DNA from: CAUUFM01 sp041844335
GTDB lineage: Bacteria; Bacillota; Clostridia; Lachnospirales; Lachnospiraceae
Assembly (NCBI GenBank): GCA_041844335.1
Contig: JBGZAX010000027.1
Location: 1 to 15,971 of the forward strand
DNA: 15,971 nt
Direction of reading: 5' to 3'
The notes below the pieces were generated by a model, which did not search any database, was not told the DNA's origin, and worked only from the letters and a program-made list of their open reading frames with translations. Positions within the stretch are counted from its first letter, which is position 1; each line of letters starts with the position of its first letter. Below, in pieces: positions 6,795-15,453 of the stretch. The position numbers and the translations under genes were made by a program.

Positions 6795-8720
6795 CTATGA
6801 CTGAATATCAATCCATTCGGCAGTAAGATCATCTAAAAGTGCCTGAACTCTCTCGTGCTCTTTTGAGATCTCCAGGCATTTAACACTGTTTGAGGCTATA
6901 TCATCTTGCATAAGCAAGTCTTCAAGTTCCTTTAGCCTGTTTTCATAGGATAATATCTCCTCCTCCAGCTTTTTTATCCTGTTTTCTGTCCTTCTTTTAT
7001 CAGCCTGCTTCTGTTTTTCATTCCTCCAGTCATTTGCACCCTTTGATAATTCCTTGCTACTACCGTCATTAAATGGCATTTTTACAGAATCATCTATTGA
7101 TAAGCCTGCTTGCCGTTCTCTGCTTTTTTCAATGTAATAATCATAGTTTCCGAGATAATTGCTCACACCGTTTTCAGAGAGTTTTAATATTCTATTTGCG
7201 GTCTTGTTTATAAAAAATCTGTCATGTGATACATAAAAAATCGTTCCCTCATAGGAATTAAGTGCTGTTTCCAGTATCTCCTTTGAGGCTATGTCCAAAT
7301 GGTTGGTAGGCTCATCCAATATAATAAAATTGGCTCCTGAAAGCATTAATTTAACTAAAGCCACCCTGCCCCTTTCTCCTCCGCTAAGCGAACCTATATT
7401 TTTAAAAACATCATCTCCTGTAAACAAAAACGCCGCCAGAGCATTTCGTATTCGGGTATTTGTATAGCTTGGAAAACTGTCGGAAATTTCATAGAAAATA
7501 CTATTTTCAAGGTTCATATTCTCTGCATTTTGTTCAAAATAAGCAATATCTAAATTTTCTCCAAATCTTATTTCTCCCTTAAAATCGTCGATAAAGCCGT
7601 TAATAATTTTTAACATTGTGGTTTTTCCTACTCCGTTACTCCCAATCAGTGCTACCCTTTCACCTCTTTTTATTTCAAAGCTCACATCTTTAAATATTTC
7701 TCTGTTTTCATAACTTTTAGCTAAATCATTTACAGTTAAAACTCTCTCCGAGCTTAATCTGTTTGTTTCAAAATTAAGCTTAATTATACCGTCTTCATTG
7801 AGCTTTTCGATCCTCTCCACCTTTTCAAGCTGTTTTTCTCTGCTTTCCGCTCTTTTTACGGACTTTTCTCTGTTAAACGATTTCAGTTTCGCTATTATCT
7901 CTTCCTGACGCTTTATTTCTTTTTGTTGATTTTCGTAAGCCTTAATATAAGCTGATCTTAAATGCTCCTGTTTTTTTGCATACTCTGAATAATTCCCCTG
8001 ATAAGTTCTTAAGCTTTTATCTTTAAGCTCCACTATCTTTGTAACAATTTTATCCATAAAGTATCTGTCATGAGATACTAAAACAATAGCTCCGCTATAA
8101 TCGCTTAAAAATCCCTCCAACCACTCAATACTGTCCATATCCAAGTGGTTGGTGGGCTCATCAAGAACTAAAATATCATTATGAGAAAGCAACAGCTTTC
8201 CTAAAGTCAATCTTGTCAGCTCTCCTCCTGACAGCATACCTACCTTTTTCTCACAATCACTTTCATCAAATCCCAATCCCTTTAATATTGCTCTTGCTCT
8301 TGAAAAATAGGTATATCCGTCATTTTTTTCAAATTCTTCATTTAATCTTGTAAAATTGTTTATTGTTTTATTAAGCTCATCCCTATCGGTCAAGGAATTC
8401 ATCAAATCATTTAATTTGGCTATTTCGGCATTCAATTCAAGAATATAGGGATCTGCAAGAATTATCTCCTCATATAGATTATTCGTATTTTCACTGTTGT
8501 TCAACTGTGATAAATAACCTATTTTAAGATTCTTTGATATGCTGATACTTCCGCCGTCAATATTTTCCTCACCCAAAATCATACGTATGAGCGTGGTTTT
8601 CCCGGTACCGTTAGCTCCAACTATACCAATTTTATCCTTATTGTCCACAAAGAATGAACCGTCTTTTATAAGTGTTCTGTCACCAAAGCTCTTTTTTATG
8701 TTATCGACTGTAATAAACAT
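6795..8720 (-). CDS. ABC-F family ATPase (ribosome-associated, YdiF/Uup-like)
   Basis: 641-residue soluble protein with two ABC ATPase domains in one chain and no membrane segment, the hallmark of ABC-F translation factors, which bind the ribosomal E site and rescue or modulate elongation. Domain 1: Walker A GANGTGKT 35-42, signature LSGGE 163-167, Walker B LVLDEPTNHLD 184-194. An interdomain charged helical linker spans about 240-325. Domain 2: Walker A GSNGVGKT 360-367, signature LSGGE 445-449, Walker B IILDEPTNHLD 466-476. The C-terminal 75 residues (about 565-640) are a Lys/Glu-rich coiled coil as in Uup and YdiF. It follows ftsY by 19 bases, and an AGGAG sits at 8733-8737, a rather long 12 bases before the ATG. 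A housekeeping role is more likely than antibiotic resistance given the context, but resistance-type ABC-F proteins cannot be excluded from sequence alone. Confidence 0.9.
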   Translation of the reverse strand: MFITVDNIKKSFGDRTLIKDGSFFVDNKDKIGIVGANGTGKTTLIRMILGEENIDGGSISISKNLKIGYLSQLNNSENTNNLYEEIILADPYILELNAEIAKLNDLMNSLTDRDELNKTINNFTRLNEEFEKNDGYTYFSRARAILKGLGFDESDCEKKVGMLSGGELTRLTLGKLLLSHNDILVLDEPTNHLDMDSIEWLEGFLSDYSGAIVLVSHDRYFMDKIVTKIVELKDKSLRTYQGNYSEYAKKQEHLRSAYIKAYENQQKEIKRQEEIIAKLKSFNREKSVKRAESREKQLEKVERIEKLNEDGIIKLNFETNRLSSERVLTVNDLAKSYENREIFKDVSFEIKRGERVALIGSNGVGKTTMLKIINGFIDDFKGEIRFGENLDIAYFEQNAENMNLENSIFYEISDSFPSYTNTRIRNALAAFLFTGDDVFKNIGSLSGGERGRVALVKLMLSGANFIILDEPTNHLDIASKEILETALNSYEGTIFYVSHDRFFINKTANRILKLSENGVSNYLGNYDYYIEKSRERQAGLSIDDSVKMPFNDGSSKELSKGANDWRNEKQKQADKRRTENRIKKLEEEILSYENRLKELEDLLMQDDIASNSVKCLEISKEHERVQALLDDLTAEWIDIQS

Positions 8721-8739
8721 TTGACTGTACTTCTCCTAA

Positions 8740-9669
8740 CTATAAAGCCTGTTCTTCCTCGTCCTCATCGTTTAAAAGCAAAGCCTTTACAAAGCCTACG
8801 GCATCAAAATCCTGAAGATCTTCCAATTTCTCTCCTATTCCGATATATCTTATCGGCAGATTTAAAAGATTTTTAATCGCAAAAGCTATTCCGCCCTTGG
8901 CGGTTCCGTCCAATTTCGTCAAAACTATACCGTTAAGAGCGGTCACCTCATTAAATTCCTTAGCCTGTTGAACTGCATTTTGTCCTGTAGTTCCGTCTAA
9001 TACAACATAGGTCTCACACACGGCATTTGAATACTCTCTGTCAATGATTTTTTTGATTTTAGATAACTCGGACATCAGATTTTTCTTGTTATGAAGTCGT
9101 CCTGCCGTATCCACTATCAAAACATCGGCATTTCTTGCTTTGGCTGCTGAAATGGCGTCGAATACCACGGCAGACGGATCACCTCCCTCGTTACCTCTTA
9201 TGATATCCACATTCGCCCTTTCAGCCCAAATTTTGAGCTGTTCTATTGCGCCCGCCCTGAATGTATCAGCCGCTGCCAGAATCACATTTTTTCCTTTTGC
9301 CTTGTAAATTGCGGACAGTTTGCCTGCAGTAGTTGTCTTTCCGACTCCGTTGACACCGACAAGCAGTATAACGGTCGGATATTTATCGTTATCAGGCTTT
9401 TCAGATGATATTTCGTCAACCATAGCATCCAATAAAAGCTGTCTGCAAACTGTTCTGTCGACTACTTTGTTTTCTTTAACCTTTGCTTTCAGCATTTTTA
9501 TAATTTCTGAAGTGGTTTCCAATCCCATATCGGACATTATTAGAGTCTCTTCAAGCTCATCATAAAAATCATCGTCAATATCTCCGCCTGCAAATAGATA
9601 ATTAAGGCTGCTTGTTATCTTATCTCTTGTCTTTTTTAATCCGCTAAACAAATTTTCGAAAAATCCCAT
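8740..9669 (-). CDS. ftsY: Signal recognition particle receptor FtsY
   Basis: SRP GTPase that docks SRP-ribosome complexes at the membrane for co-translational insertion. 309 residues. The N-terminus is a short amphipathic helix (MGFFENLFSGLKKTR) acting as membrane anchor, without the long acidic A domain of E. coli FtsY, as is common in Gram-positives. A four-helix N domain runs to about 95. The G domain has the P-loop GVNGVGKTT 105-113, DTFRAGA 135-141, DTAGR 187-191, TKLDGTAKGG 251-260 and the GIGE closing motif 277-280. The start is one base after the smc stop, with a GGAG Shine-Dalgarno inside the last smc codons, so translation is probably coupled. The SRP partner ffh is not downstream here. 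Confidence 0.97.
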   Translation of the reverse strand: MGFFENLFSGLKKTRDKITSSLNYLFAGGDIDDDFYDELEETLIMSDMGLETTSEIIKMLKAKVKENKVVDRTVCRQLLLDAMVDEISSEKPDNDKYPTVILLVGVNGVGKTTTAGKLSAIYKAKGKNVILAAADTFRAGAIEQLKIWAERANVDIIRGNEGGDPSAVVFDAISAAKARNADVLIVDTAGRLHNKKNLMSELSKIKKIIDREYSNAVCETYVVLDGTTGQNAVQQAKEFNEVTALNGIVLTKLDGTAKGGIAFAIKNLLNLPIRYIGIGEKLEDLQDFDAVGFVKALLLNDEDEEEQAL

Positions 9670-9670
9670 T

Positions 9671-12600
9671 TTAGTTCAACTCCTTTTCTACCAAACTGAC
9701 CGATACCAATGTAGACACACCCTTTTCCTGCATGGTGATGCCGTACAGACTGTCAGCCACCTCCATTGTACCCTTTCTGTGAGTGATTACTATAAACTGC
9801 GTGCGATCTGTAAGCTTGTTCAAGTAATTTGCAAACCTGTCGACATTAGAATCGTCAAGAGATGCCTCTATTTCATCAAGCAAACAAAACATCGACGGCT
9901 TTAAGCTCTGTATGGCAAACAGCAAGGCAATAGCCGTCAATGCCTTTTCTCCTCCTGATAATACAAGCATACTCTGAAGTTTTTTCCCCGGGGGGTGAAC
10001 ATTAATACTGATACCGCTTTCTAAAACATTGTCTTCATCTATAAGACATAAATTTGCACTTCCTCCCCCAAAGAGCTTTTTGAATATATTGTCAAACCTG
10101 GAATTTATGTCTTTAAACCTGTCATTAAACTGATTTGTCATTCCTATATCCAGTTCTTTTATAAGTGTAACCAAAGAATCCTCAGACCTTTCTATATCGG
10201 ATTTTTGATTGGTTAAAAATTCAAGCCGTTCGCTTAACTCTCTGTACTCTTCTATCGCCCCTATGTTCACATTCCCATATCCCTTGATCTCATTCTTAAG
10301 AGTCTTTATATTTTTTTCTACCGAATTCAGACTTATGCTCTCGTCTAAAACATATTCTTTTATCTCTCCGGCAGACAGCTCATATTCGCTCCACATATAG
10401 TCAAGCAGCTGCTCAATTATCCCTTCCGACTTTTCTTTCATGGAGTTTAAGCGATTTTTTTCATCTCTTAGACCCTGATATTCGTTTTTCAGTCCGTCAA
10501 GCTCTCTGAAAAGCTCTTTATTGCTGTTTATAAGCTTTACCTTTAATTTAGTATTTTCATCTATATTTCTCAGATGCTCATTGTGCGCCTTTTTGCTTTC
10601 TGAGATGATCTCCTTCAGGACTTTTATTTCATCCTTCTTGTTATCCGCCTCAAGTCTTGCGCCTTCAGCCTGCCTGCCGAGCCTATTGACATTATCTTCC
10701 AATTCCGATATTTCATTTCTTATTCTCGAAAGATTTTCCTTATCGAAGTTTATTTCCTGCTCAAGCTTTGCAAGCTCTATTTTTTTGTCCTCAAGTATGC
10801 TGCCCTTGTTAAGCCTTTCTTGATTTAATTTATCATTCTCTTCATTCATATCTGACATTTTTTTATTTAATTCATCTATAATGAGAGATTTTTCTTCTAT
10901 TGTGATATTTTCCCTATCATTTTCATTATTCAGGATTTCAAGTCTTTCATTTTTAGATTTTAATTCTAAATCAATTTCTTCTATCGAATTTTGACCTGAA
11001 TTTACAATATTTTTTAATCCATTTTCATTTAATAATAACGAATTAATATTGAGCTTTATTTCACTCTCATTTTCTTTATAAGCAGATAATTTTTGATTTA
11101 AATTCTTCGTTTCATCTACTAATATATCTCTTTTAGCGATAATCTTTTTTAAAGAGCTTTCTAAATTATTAAGCTCTGTCTGTAATTCCTCTATTTCGTT
11201 TTTTCTGCCTAAAAAATTATAATTATTCCTGTAATCTCCTCCGGTAATACTGCCGCCTGCAGCTATAAGCTCCCCTTGTAGAGTAACTATTCTGAGAGTT
11301 TGCTTATATTTTCTCGAAAGCTTAGTGGCATTTTCTATGTCATCCACCAATATTAAAGTGCCTAAAAGATGTGAAATAATATTTCTATATGAAATATCGG
11401 CTCTCACAATATCGCTTGCGTAGCCTATTACACCCTTTTCATTTAATATCTGATTATTTTTATGCGAATTATCCACTATATTATTAATAGGCAAAAATGT
11501 CGCCCTGCCATACTTATTATCTTTTAAATATTTAATAAGCTTTTTGGCAATATGCTCATCATTTACAATTATATTCTGCAGTTTGGCTCCGAATGCCACC
11601 TGCATAGCGGTTTCATATTTTTTATCAAGCTCTATGATATCTGCAACCACACCTACAATGCCCTTCTCCTTCTCCTTATTTTCCATTATCTTTTTTATTG
11701 CATTTGAATATCCCTCGTAATTGCTGATCATATTTTTATATATATTAATTTTTGATTTGTTGAAATCTATTTTTTTTTCGAATTCTCTTGCTTTAATATT
11801 TAAATCATTTTCCGCCTTCTTTGATTTTTCAAGCCTTTTTGAGATTTCAATAATTCTGCTGCTACATTCATTCAACTCGTTATCCGCTTTTTTTAATAAA
11901 TCCGTGTTATTTTTAAGATCTTCTTTTTTCGCAATCAACTCATCATTAAATTTGATTTTTTTATTTCCGAGAGATAAAACAGATGCTCTTATCTCCTCTA
12001 TTTGCTCATTATTTTTTTCAATATTTGCCCTTGATACATTTATTTGCCCCGACAGATTGAATATTTCCCCGGTATGCTCATTGCCTGACTCCACGAAGCT
12101 TGCTATTTTTTCAGCAATATCGGAAAACTCACTCTGAAGCAAGTCCACTTCCGCTTTCTTTTTGGAAAACTCTTTAATTATATTTTCTCCCTTTTCATCA
12201 AGTCTAAATACCTCGGTTTTTTTTACTTTAATTGAATTTTTAATTTCAACACTTCTATTTTCACAGTCAAGGCTCTTTTCATTAAGAGTATTTATCTGTT
12301 CATTGATTAAATCTATTTGTGACTCATACTGGTTTTTTTCTATTTCCTTATCATTTGCAAGGCTTGACAGATTACTTAAGTTTTTTTCAATCCCGTCTAT
12401 TTTTTCTTCATTATCTTCATAAGAGGATTTAACCAGATTTAATCTTTTATTACTTTCGTCAAGCGATGTTTCCACCAATTCTAATTTCTCCGCTATTTCA
12501 TTTAATTCCACACTTCTTTTTTTATGCGTTAAATTAAAAAAATCTATCTCATTTTTTTTAAGCTCATCTCTTTTATTAAGAAATTCCTTTGCATGAGCGG

Positions 12601-13225
12601 ATTCAAGCTTTAGAGCCGGTATCCTTGACTCCAGTTCAAAAATTATATCATTAAGACGAGATAGACTGTCTCTTTCCATTTCAAGCTTTTTTATTGCAAC
12701 TGTCTTGTTTTTCTTAAATTTTACTATTCCTGCAGCTTCGTCAAAAAGCTCTCTTCTCTCTTCCGGTTTCTCACTTAAAATTTTGTCTATTTGACCCTGC
12801 CCTATAATAGAATAGCCCTCTTTTCCAATACCGGTATCGTAAAATAATTCCTGTATATCTTTTAATCTGCAAATGGAATTATTTAATAAGTATTCGCTTT
12901 CACCTGACCTGTAGACCTTTCTTGCAACGATTATTTCGTCAAAATCAATCTTAAGCACTCTATCTTTATTATCTAAAACTATAGCCACATAGGCATAGCT
13001 CTGCGGTTTTCTGAGAGCGGTTCCTGCGAAAATTATATCCTGCATATTAGAGCCTCTGAGAATCTTGGCACTTTGCTCTCCTAAAACCCACCTCACAGCA
13101 TCCGCCACATTACTCTTACCGCTGCCATTGGGACCCACTATTCCTGTAATACCGTCATTAAAGTCAAGCCTGATCTTATTTGCAAAGGACTTAAAGCCTT
13201 GTATCTCTATAGCTTTTAAATACAT
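9671..13225 (-). CDS. smc: Chromosome segregation/condensation protein SMC
   Basis: Large ATPase that, with ScpA and ScpB, forms the bacterial condensin-like ring that organises the chromosome. 1184 residues, the typical length. Walker A GPNGSGKS 31-38 sits in the N-terminal head. A long coiled coil runs from about 170 to 505. The hinge is about 505-665, ending GGSITGG 657-663. The return coil runs to about 1030. The C-terminal head carries signature LSGGEKALTA 1089-1098 and Walker B CLLDE 1114-1118 with catalytic E1118. The ATG at 13225 is preferred over an in-frame ATG at 13273 because the protein then begins MYLKAIEIQGFKSF, as the family does, and GGAG lies six bases upstream. The gene overlaps the end of rnc by 35 bases, suggesting translational coupling. 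The scpAB genes are not in the window. Confidence 0.97.
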   Translation of the reverse strand: MYLKAIEIQGFKSFANKIRLDFNDGITGIVGPNGSGKSNVADAVRWVLGEQSAKILRGSNMQDIIFAGTALRKPQSYAYVAIVLDNKDRVLKIDFDEIIVARKVYRSGESEYLLNNSICRLKDIQELFYDTGIGKEGYSIIGQGQIDKILSEKPEERRELFDEAAGIVKFKKNKTVAIKKLEMERDSLSRLNDIIFELESRIPALKLESAHAKEFLNKRDELKKNEIDFFNLTHKKRSVELNEIAEKLELVETSLDESNKRLNLVKSSYEDNEEKIDGIEKNLSNLSSLANDKEIEKNQYESQIDLINEQINTLNEKSLDCENRSVEIKNSIKVKKTEVFRLDEKGENIIKEFSKKKAEVDLLQSEFSDIAEKIASFVESGNEHTGEIFNLSGQINVSRANIEKNNEQIEEIRASVLSLGNKKIKFNDELIAKKEDLKNNTDLLKKADNELNECSSRIIEISKRLEKSKKAENDLNIKAREFEKKIDFNKSKINIYKNMISNYEGYSNAIKKIMENKEKEKGIVGVVADIIELDKKYETAMQVAFGAKLQNIIVNDEHIAKKLIKYLKDNKYGRATFLPINNIVDNSHKNNQILNEKGVIGYASDIVRADISYRNIISHLLGTLILVDDIENATKLSRKYKQTLRIVTLQGELIAAGGSITGGDYRNNYNFLGRKNEIEELQTELNNLESSLKKIIAKRDILVDETKNLNQKLSAYKENESEIKLNINSLLLNENGLKNIVNSGQNSIEEIDLELKSKNERLEILNNENDRENITIEEKSLIIDELNKKMSDMNEENDKLNQERLNKGSILEDKKIELAKLEQEINFDKENLSRIRNEISELEDNVNRLGRQAEGARLEADNKKDEIKVLKEIISESKKAHNEHLRNIDENTKLKVKLINSNKELFRELDGLKNEYQGLRDEKNRLNSMKEKSEGIIEQLLDYMWSEYELSAGEIKEYVLDESISLNSVEKNIKTLKNEIKGYGNVNIGAIEEYRELSERLEFLTNQKSDIERSEDSLVTLIKELDIGMTNQFNDRFKDINSRFDNIFKKLFGGGSANLCLIDEDNVLESGISINVHPPGKKLQSMLVLSGGEKALTAIALLFAIQSLKPSMFCLLDEIEASLDDSNVDRFANYLNKLTDRTQFIVITHRKGTMEVADSLYGITMQEKGVSTLVSVSLVEKELN

Positions 13226-13934
13226 CGTTTTCTCCAACTCGGTTATATTTTTCAAGTGCCGCTTTTGCCGCACACATTTGCGCCTCTTTTTTGCTGAAAC
13301 CGACTCCTCTTCCTAATTCCACATTATCCACGAAAACCGCCATTTCAAAGCTTTTTTTATGATCAGGTCCTGTCTGACTTAAGAGCTTATACGATGGAGT
13401 TTTTAAGTCGGCAGCCAATAATTCCTGGAGCCTTGACTTGCTGTCCTCTTCTATTTCATTAATTAAAAAATTATTGAGCACATTTTCATACAAAAATTTA
13501 ACAGCATTATCAATATTGGAATCAAGATAAATAGCCGCACAAATCGCCTCAACCACGTCTGCCAAAATAGAATTATTTTCTCTGCCGCCGGTCATAAATG
13601 TACCCTTTGACATAAGCAGATACTTACCGATAGAAAGCCTTGATGCTGTTGCACTTAATGCATCCTCACATACAAGCTTAGCTTTATATTTCGACATCAT
13701 GCCCTCCTTTAATTCAGGACTATATTTGTATAAATAATCAGCTGTAACAAAGCCCAATAAAGAATCGCCTAAAAACTCAAGTCTTTCGTAGCTCATGTTA
13801 TGAAACAGTTTATTCTCGTTTCCGTATGATCTGTGAGTTAATGCTCTTATAAGAAGCTCTTTATCATTAAATTTGTAGCCTATCTTATTTTCAAGCTCCG
13901 CTAATAAGTTAGCGTCTATACTGCCCTCAATCAT
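13191..13934 (-). CDS. rnc: Ribonuclease III
   Basis: Double-strand-specific endoribonuclease that processes rRNA precursors and structured mRNAs. 247 residues. The catalytic domain has the signature ERLEFLGDS at 50-58 with metal-binding E50, E53, D57, E77, D126 and E129, all conserved. The double-stranded RNA-binding domain occupies about 163-231 (SRLQELLAAD, then FSKKEAQMCAAKAALE). The last 15-16 residues after the dsRBD are encoded in the stretch that also carries the smc start. The ATG overlaps the plsX stop as ATGA, with a GAGG site just upstream inside plsX. The order plsX-rnc-smc-ftsY is the conserved Firmicutes arrangement. Confidence 0.97.
   Translation of the reverse strand: MIEGSIDANLLAELENKIGYKFNDKELLIRALTHRSYGNENKLFHNMSYERLEFLGDSLLGFVTADYLYKYSPELKEGMMSKYKAKLVCEDALSATASRLSIGKYLLMSKGTFMTGGRENNSILADVVEAICAAIYLDSNIDNAVKFLYENVLNNFLINEIEEDSKSRLQELLAADLKTPSYKLLSQTGPDHKKSFEMAVFVDNVELGRGVGFSKKEAQMCAAKAALEKYNRVGENDVFKSYRDTRL
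13232..13235 (-). promoter_or_regulatory. Ribosome binding site that fixes the smc start
   Basis: GGAG on the - strand, six bases before the ATG at 13223-13225, located inside the rnc coding sequence. It supports the short smc reading and coupling to rnc translation. Confidence 0.7.
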
Positions 13935-14929
13935 TTAAAGTTTTCCTCTATAACCTTATTTATTCCGTTTTTATCAAATGCCGCCGCTTGTAATATGGCA
14001 TTTTTCACCTCACTATGCTTTGAGCTGCCATGTACCTTTACCACTAAACCGTTGAGCCCTAAAAGCACCGCTCCTCCGTATTCTGAGATATCCAGAATTT
14101 TCATCTCATTTTTCAGCTCTTTCTTTACCAACATGGCACCTATTTTGGTCTTGGTATTAGCCATGAAGGCATTTTTAAGAATTTTCAATAAAAAGTCGGC
14201 AGTTCCCTCAATAGTCTTTAATATAGCATTACCCACGAACGCCTCGCAAACCGCTATATCCACATCGCCTTTTAGAACATCTGAAAACTCCACACTACCC
14301 ACAAAATTAATCTCTTTACACTCTTTTAAAAGCGGAAAGCTGTCCTTGACCAAAGCATTACCCTTTTCCTCTTCAGCCCCGATGTTTATTATTCCAACCT
14401 TAGGCAAATTGCCAAGCTTAAGATATTTTTGCATATATATTGTGCCGAGAATTGCAAACTGTACTATATTTAACGGCTTTATATCCACATTGGCGCCAAG
14501 ATCAAGCATCAATACATTTTTACCATTTTTAGTGGGCAAAAGATTGGCTAAAGGTGCTCTGTTTACCCCCTTTATCCTGCCTATGATAAGCTGCCCTCCA
14601 GCAAGTAAGGCTCCCGTATTTCCGGCGGATACAAGTCCTACTGCCCCCTTTTCTTTTACAGCAGTCAAGCCTCTGACCATAGATGAATCTTTTTTTGTCC
14701 TGATAGCATTTACAGGCGATTCCGCAGTAGAAATTACCTCAGTGGTATTCACTATCTCTATTCTATTTTTATCATAATCAAAGGCAGATAATTTTTCTTT
14801 TAATAAGTCTTCCCTGCCGAACAGCTTTATTCTATGGTCACTCCCCTGTTTTAATGATTCAACACTCCCCGATATAATTTCATCGGGTGCAAAATCTCCA
14901 CCCATAGCATCTACCGCAATTATACTCAT
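13931..14929 (-). CDS. plsX: Phosphate acyltransferase PlsX
   Basis: Peripheral membrane enzyme that converts acyl-ACP and phosphate to acyl-phosphate, the donor for PlsY in phospholipid synthesis. 332 residues, family length. Family hallmarks visible: IAVDAMGGDFAP at the N-terminus, VGLVSAGNTGALLAGG around 97-112, LDLGANVD, INIGAEEEKGN, and the C-terminal YGGAVLLGLNG. AGGAG precedes the ATG. It overlaps rnc by four bases (ATGA). Neither fapR nor acpP is adjacent. Directly upstream lies a strong terminator after rpmF, so expression depends on readthrough or on a promoter not obvious in the 25 bases after the U tract. Confidence 0.97.
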   Translation of the reverse strand: MSIIAVDAMGGDFAPDEIISGSVESLKQGSDHRIKLFGREDLLKEKLSAFDYDKNRIEIVNTTEVISTAESPVNAIRTKKDSSMVRGLTAVKEKGAVGLVSAGNTGALLAGGQLIIGRIKGVNRAPLANLLPTKNGKNVLMLDLGANVDIKPLNIVQFAILGTIYMQKYLKLGNLPKVGIINIGAEEEKGNALVKDSFPLLKECKEINFVGSVEFSDVLKGDVDIAVCEAFVGNAILKTIEGTADFLLKILKNAFMANTKTKIGAMLVKKELKNEMKILDISEYGGAVLLGLNGLVVKVHGSSKHSEVKNAILQAAAFDKNGINKVIEENFK

Positions 14930-14953
14930 CTATATGATCTCCTTTTATTTTAT

Positions 14954-14988
14954 AAAAAAAGTGCTCCCTACCTAAAGTATGGAGCACT
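14954..14988 (-). terminator. Intrinsic terminator between rpmF and plsX
   Basis: On the - strand an 8-bp stem (AGTGCTCC with GGAGCACT, 14960-14967 and 14981-14988), with a further inner TAC/GTA pairing, is followed directly by a run of seven T. This is a textbook rho-independent terminator 12 bases after the rpmF stop. Confidence 0.88.
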
Positions 14989-14999
14989 CAAATTCAGTA

Positions 15000-15185
15000 T
15001 TAATCATTATCCATCCGGATAACTTCTTTTTTATTATATGTGCCGCATTTCTTACATACTCTATGCTGCAATACCAATTCGCCACATTTGCTGCATTTAA
15101 CGAGATTAGGAGCTGTCATCTTCCAGTTTGCTCGTCTTTTATCACGTCTTGCCTTTGAATGTTTATTTTTAGGACATATTGACAT
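15000..15185 (-). CDS. rpmF: 50S ribosomal protein L32 (zinc-ribbon form)
   Basis: 61-residue basic protein of the large ribosomal subunit. The core SKARRDKRRANWKMTAPNLV is the L32 signature, and C31, C34, C44 and C47 form the zinc-binding C+ version. The N-terminus MSICPKNK replaces the more widespread MAVPKRK and adds a cysteine at position 4, a style I associate with Lachnospiraceae. A strong AGGAGGTG at 15194-15201 and a consensus promoter at 15224-15253 fit high expression. The yceD-like gene that often precedes rpmF is absent; only a promoter region lies upstream. A terminator separates it from plsX. Confidence 0.96.
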   Translation of the reverse strand: MSICPKNKHSKARRDKRRANWKMTAPNLVKCSKCGELVLQHRVCKKCGTYNKKEVIRMDND

Positions 15186-15223
15186 TATCGAAACACCTCC
15201 TTTTTTTCGTCATATCTTTCAAG

Positions 15224-15253
15224 ATTATACTATACTATACTTCTATTTGTCAA
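15224..15253 (-). promoter_or_regulatory. Consensus promoter of rpmF
   Basis: On the - strand a perfect TTGACA (15248-15253) and a perfect TATAAT (15224-15229) are 18 bases apart. TATAG repeats just upstream of the -10 could provide alternative registers. It is the only strong promoter seen for the whole rpmF-to-ABC-F string. Confidence 0.85.
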
Positions 15254-15364
15254 TAGGATTTAAATAAAACGCAAAATTAAAATTGTGGGATTACAATACA
15301 TATGTTACACTCCAAAAATAAATAATGCGAAAACCGTTAGTCTATGTTATGTTTAAGCCACCAC
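15254..15364. other. Non-coding spacer upstream of the rpmF promoter
   Basis: A/T-rich DNA between the rpmF promoter and the terminator of the gene at the right edge. I see no open reading frame, RNA gene or clear operator here, only a short ATTGT/ACAAT inverted repeat near 15280-15296 of no evident meaning. Confidence 0.5.
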
Positions 15365-15401
15365 AAAAAAACAAACCGACTAAGGATAAGAGACTTGTCG
15401 G
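15365..15401 (-). terminator. Intrinsic terminator of the right-edge gene
   Basis: On the - strand CCGAC (15397-15401) pairs with GTCGG (15376-15380), extended by AAG/CTT with one bulged base, followed by TTTG and seven T. It lies just over 50 bases after the stop codon of the partial gene. A second hairpin (15399-15413, CGGATT and AATCCG around three bases) shares bases 15399-15401 with its stem, so the two are mutually exclusive. Confidence 0.75.
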
Positions 15402-15453
15402 ATTAACAATCCGCAGCTGCACTCATAAAGCCTATTGATTTTATTTCTAACTG

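Noticed and set aside
6795..8720. Antibiotic-resistance ABC-F protein
   Set aside because: The C-terminal coiled coil and housekeeping neighbourhood fit YdiF/Uup-type factors better; no sign of mobile DNA around it.
11721..12137. Phe/Ser-rich + strand frame inside smc
   Set aside because: It is the complement of the Lys/Glu/Asn-rich coiled coil; such frames arise automatically from A/T-rich coiled-coil genes.
13226..13273. Longer smc start at 13273
   Set aside because: The SMC family begins at MYLK; the extra 16 residues only mirror the overlapping rnc frame.
13995..14777. Long + strand open frame (260 codons) antisense to plsX
   Set aside because: It lies wholly inside the clearly conserved plsX coding region, has no Shine-Dalgarno of note, and its composition (Ser/Phe/Leu-rich) is the mirror of the real gene.
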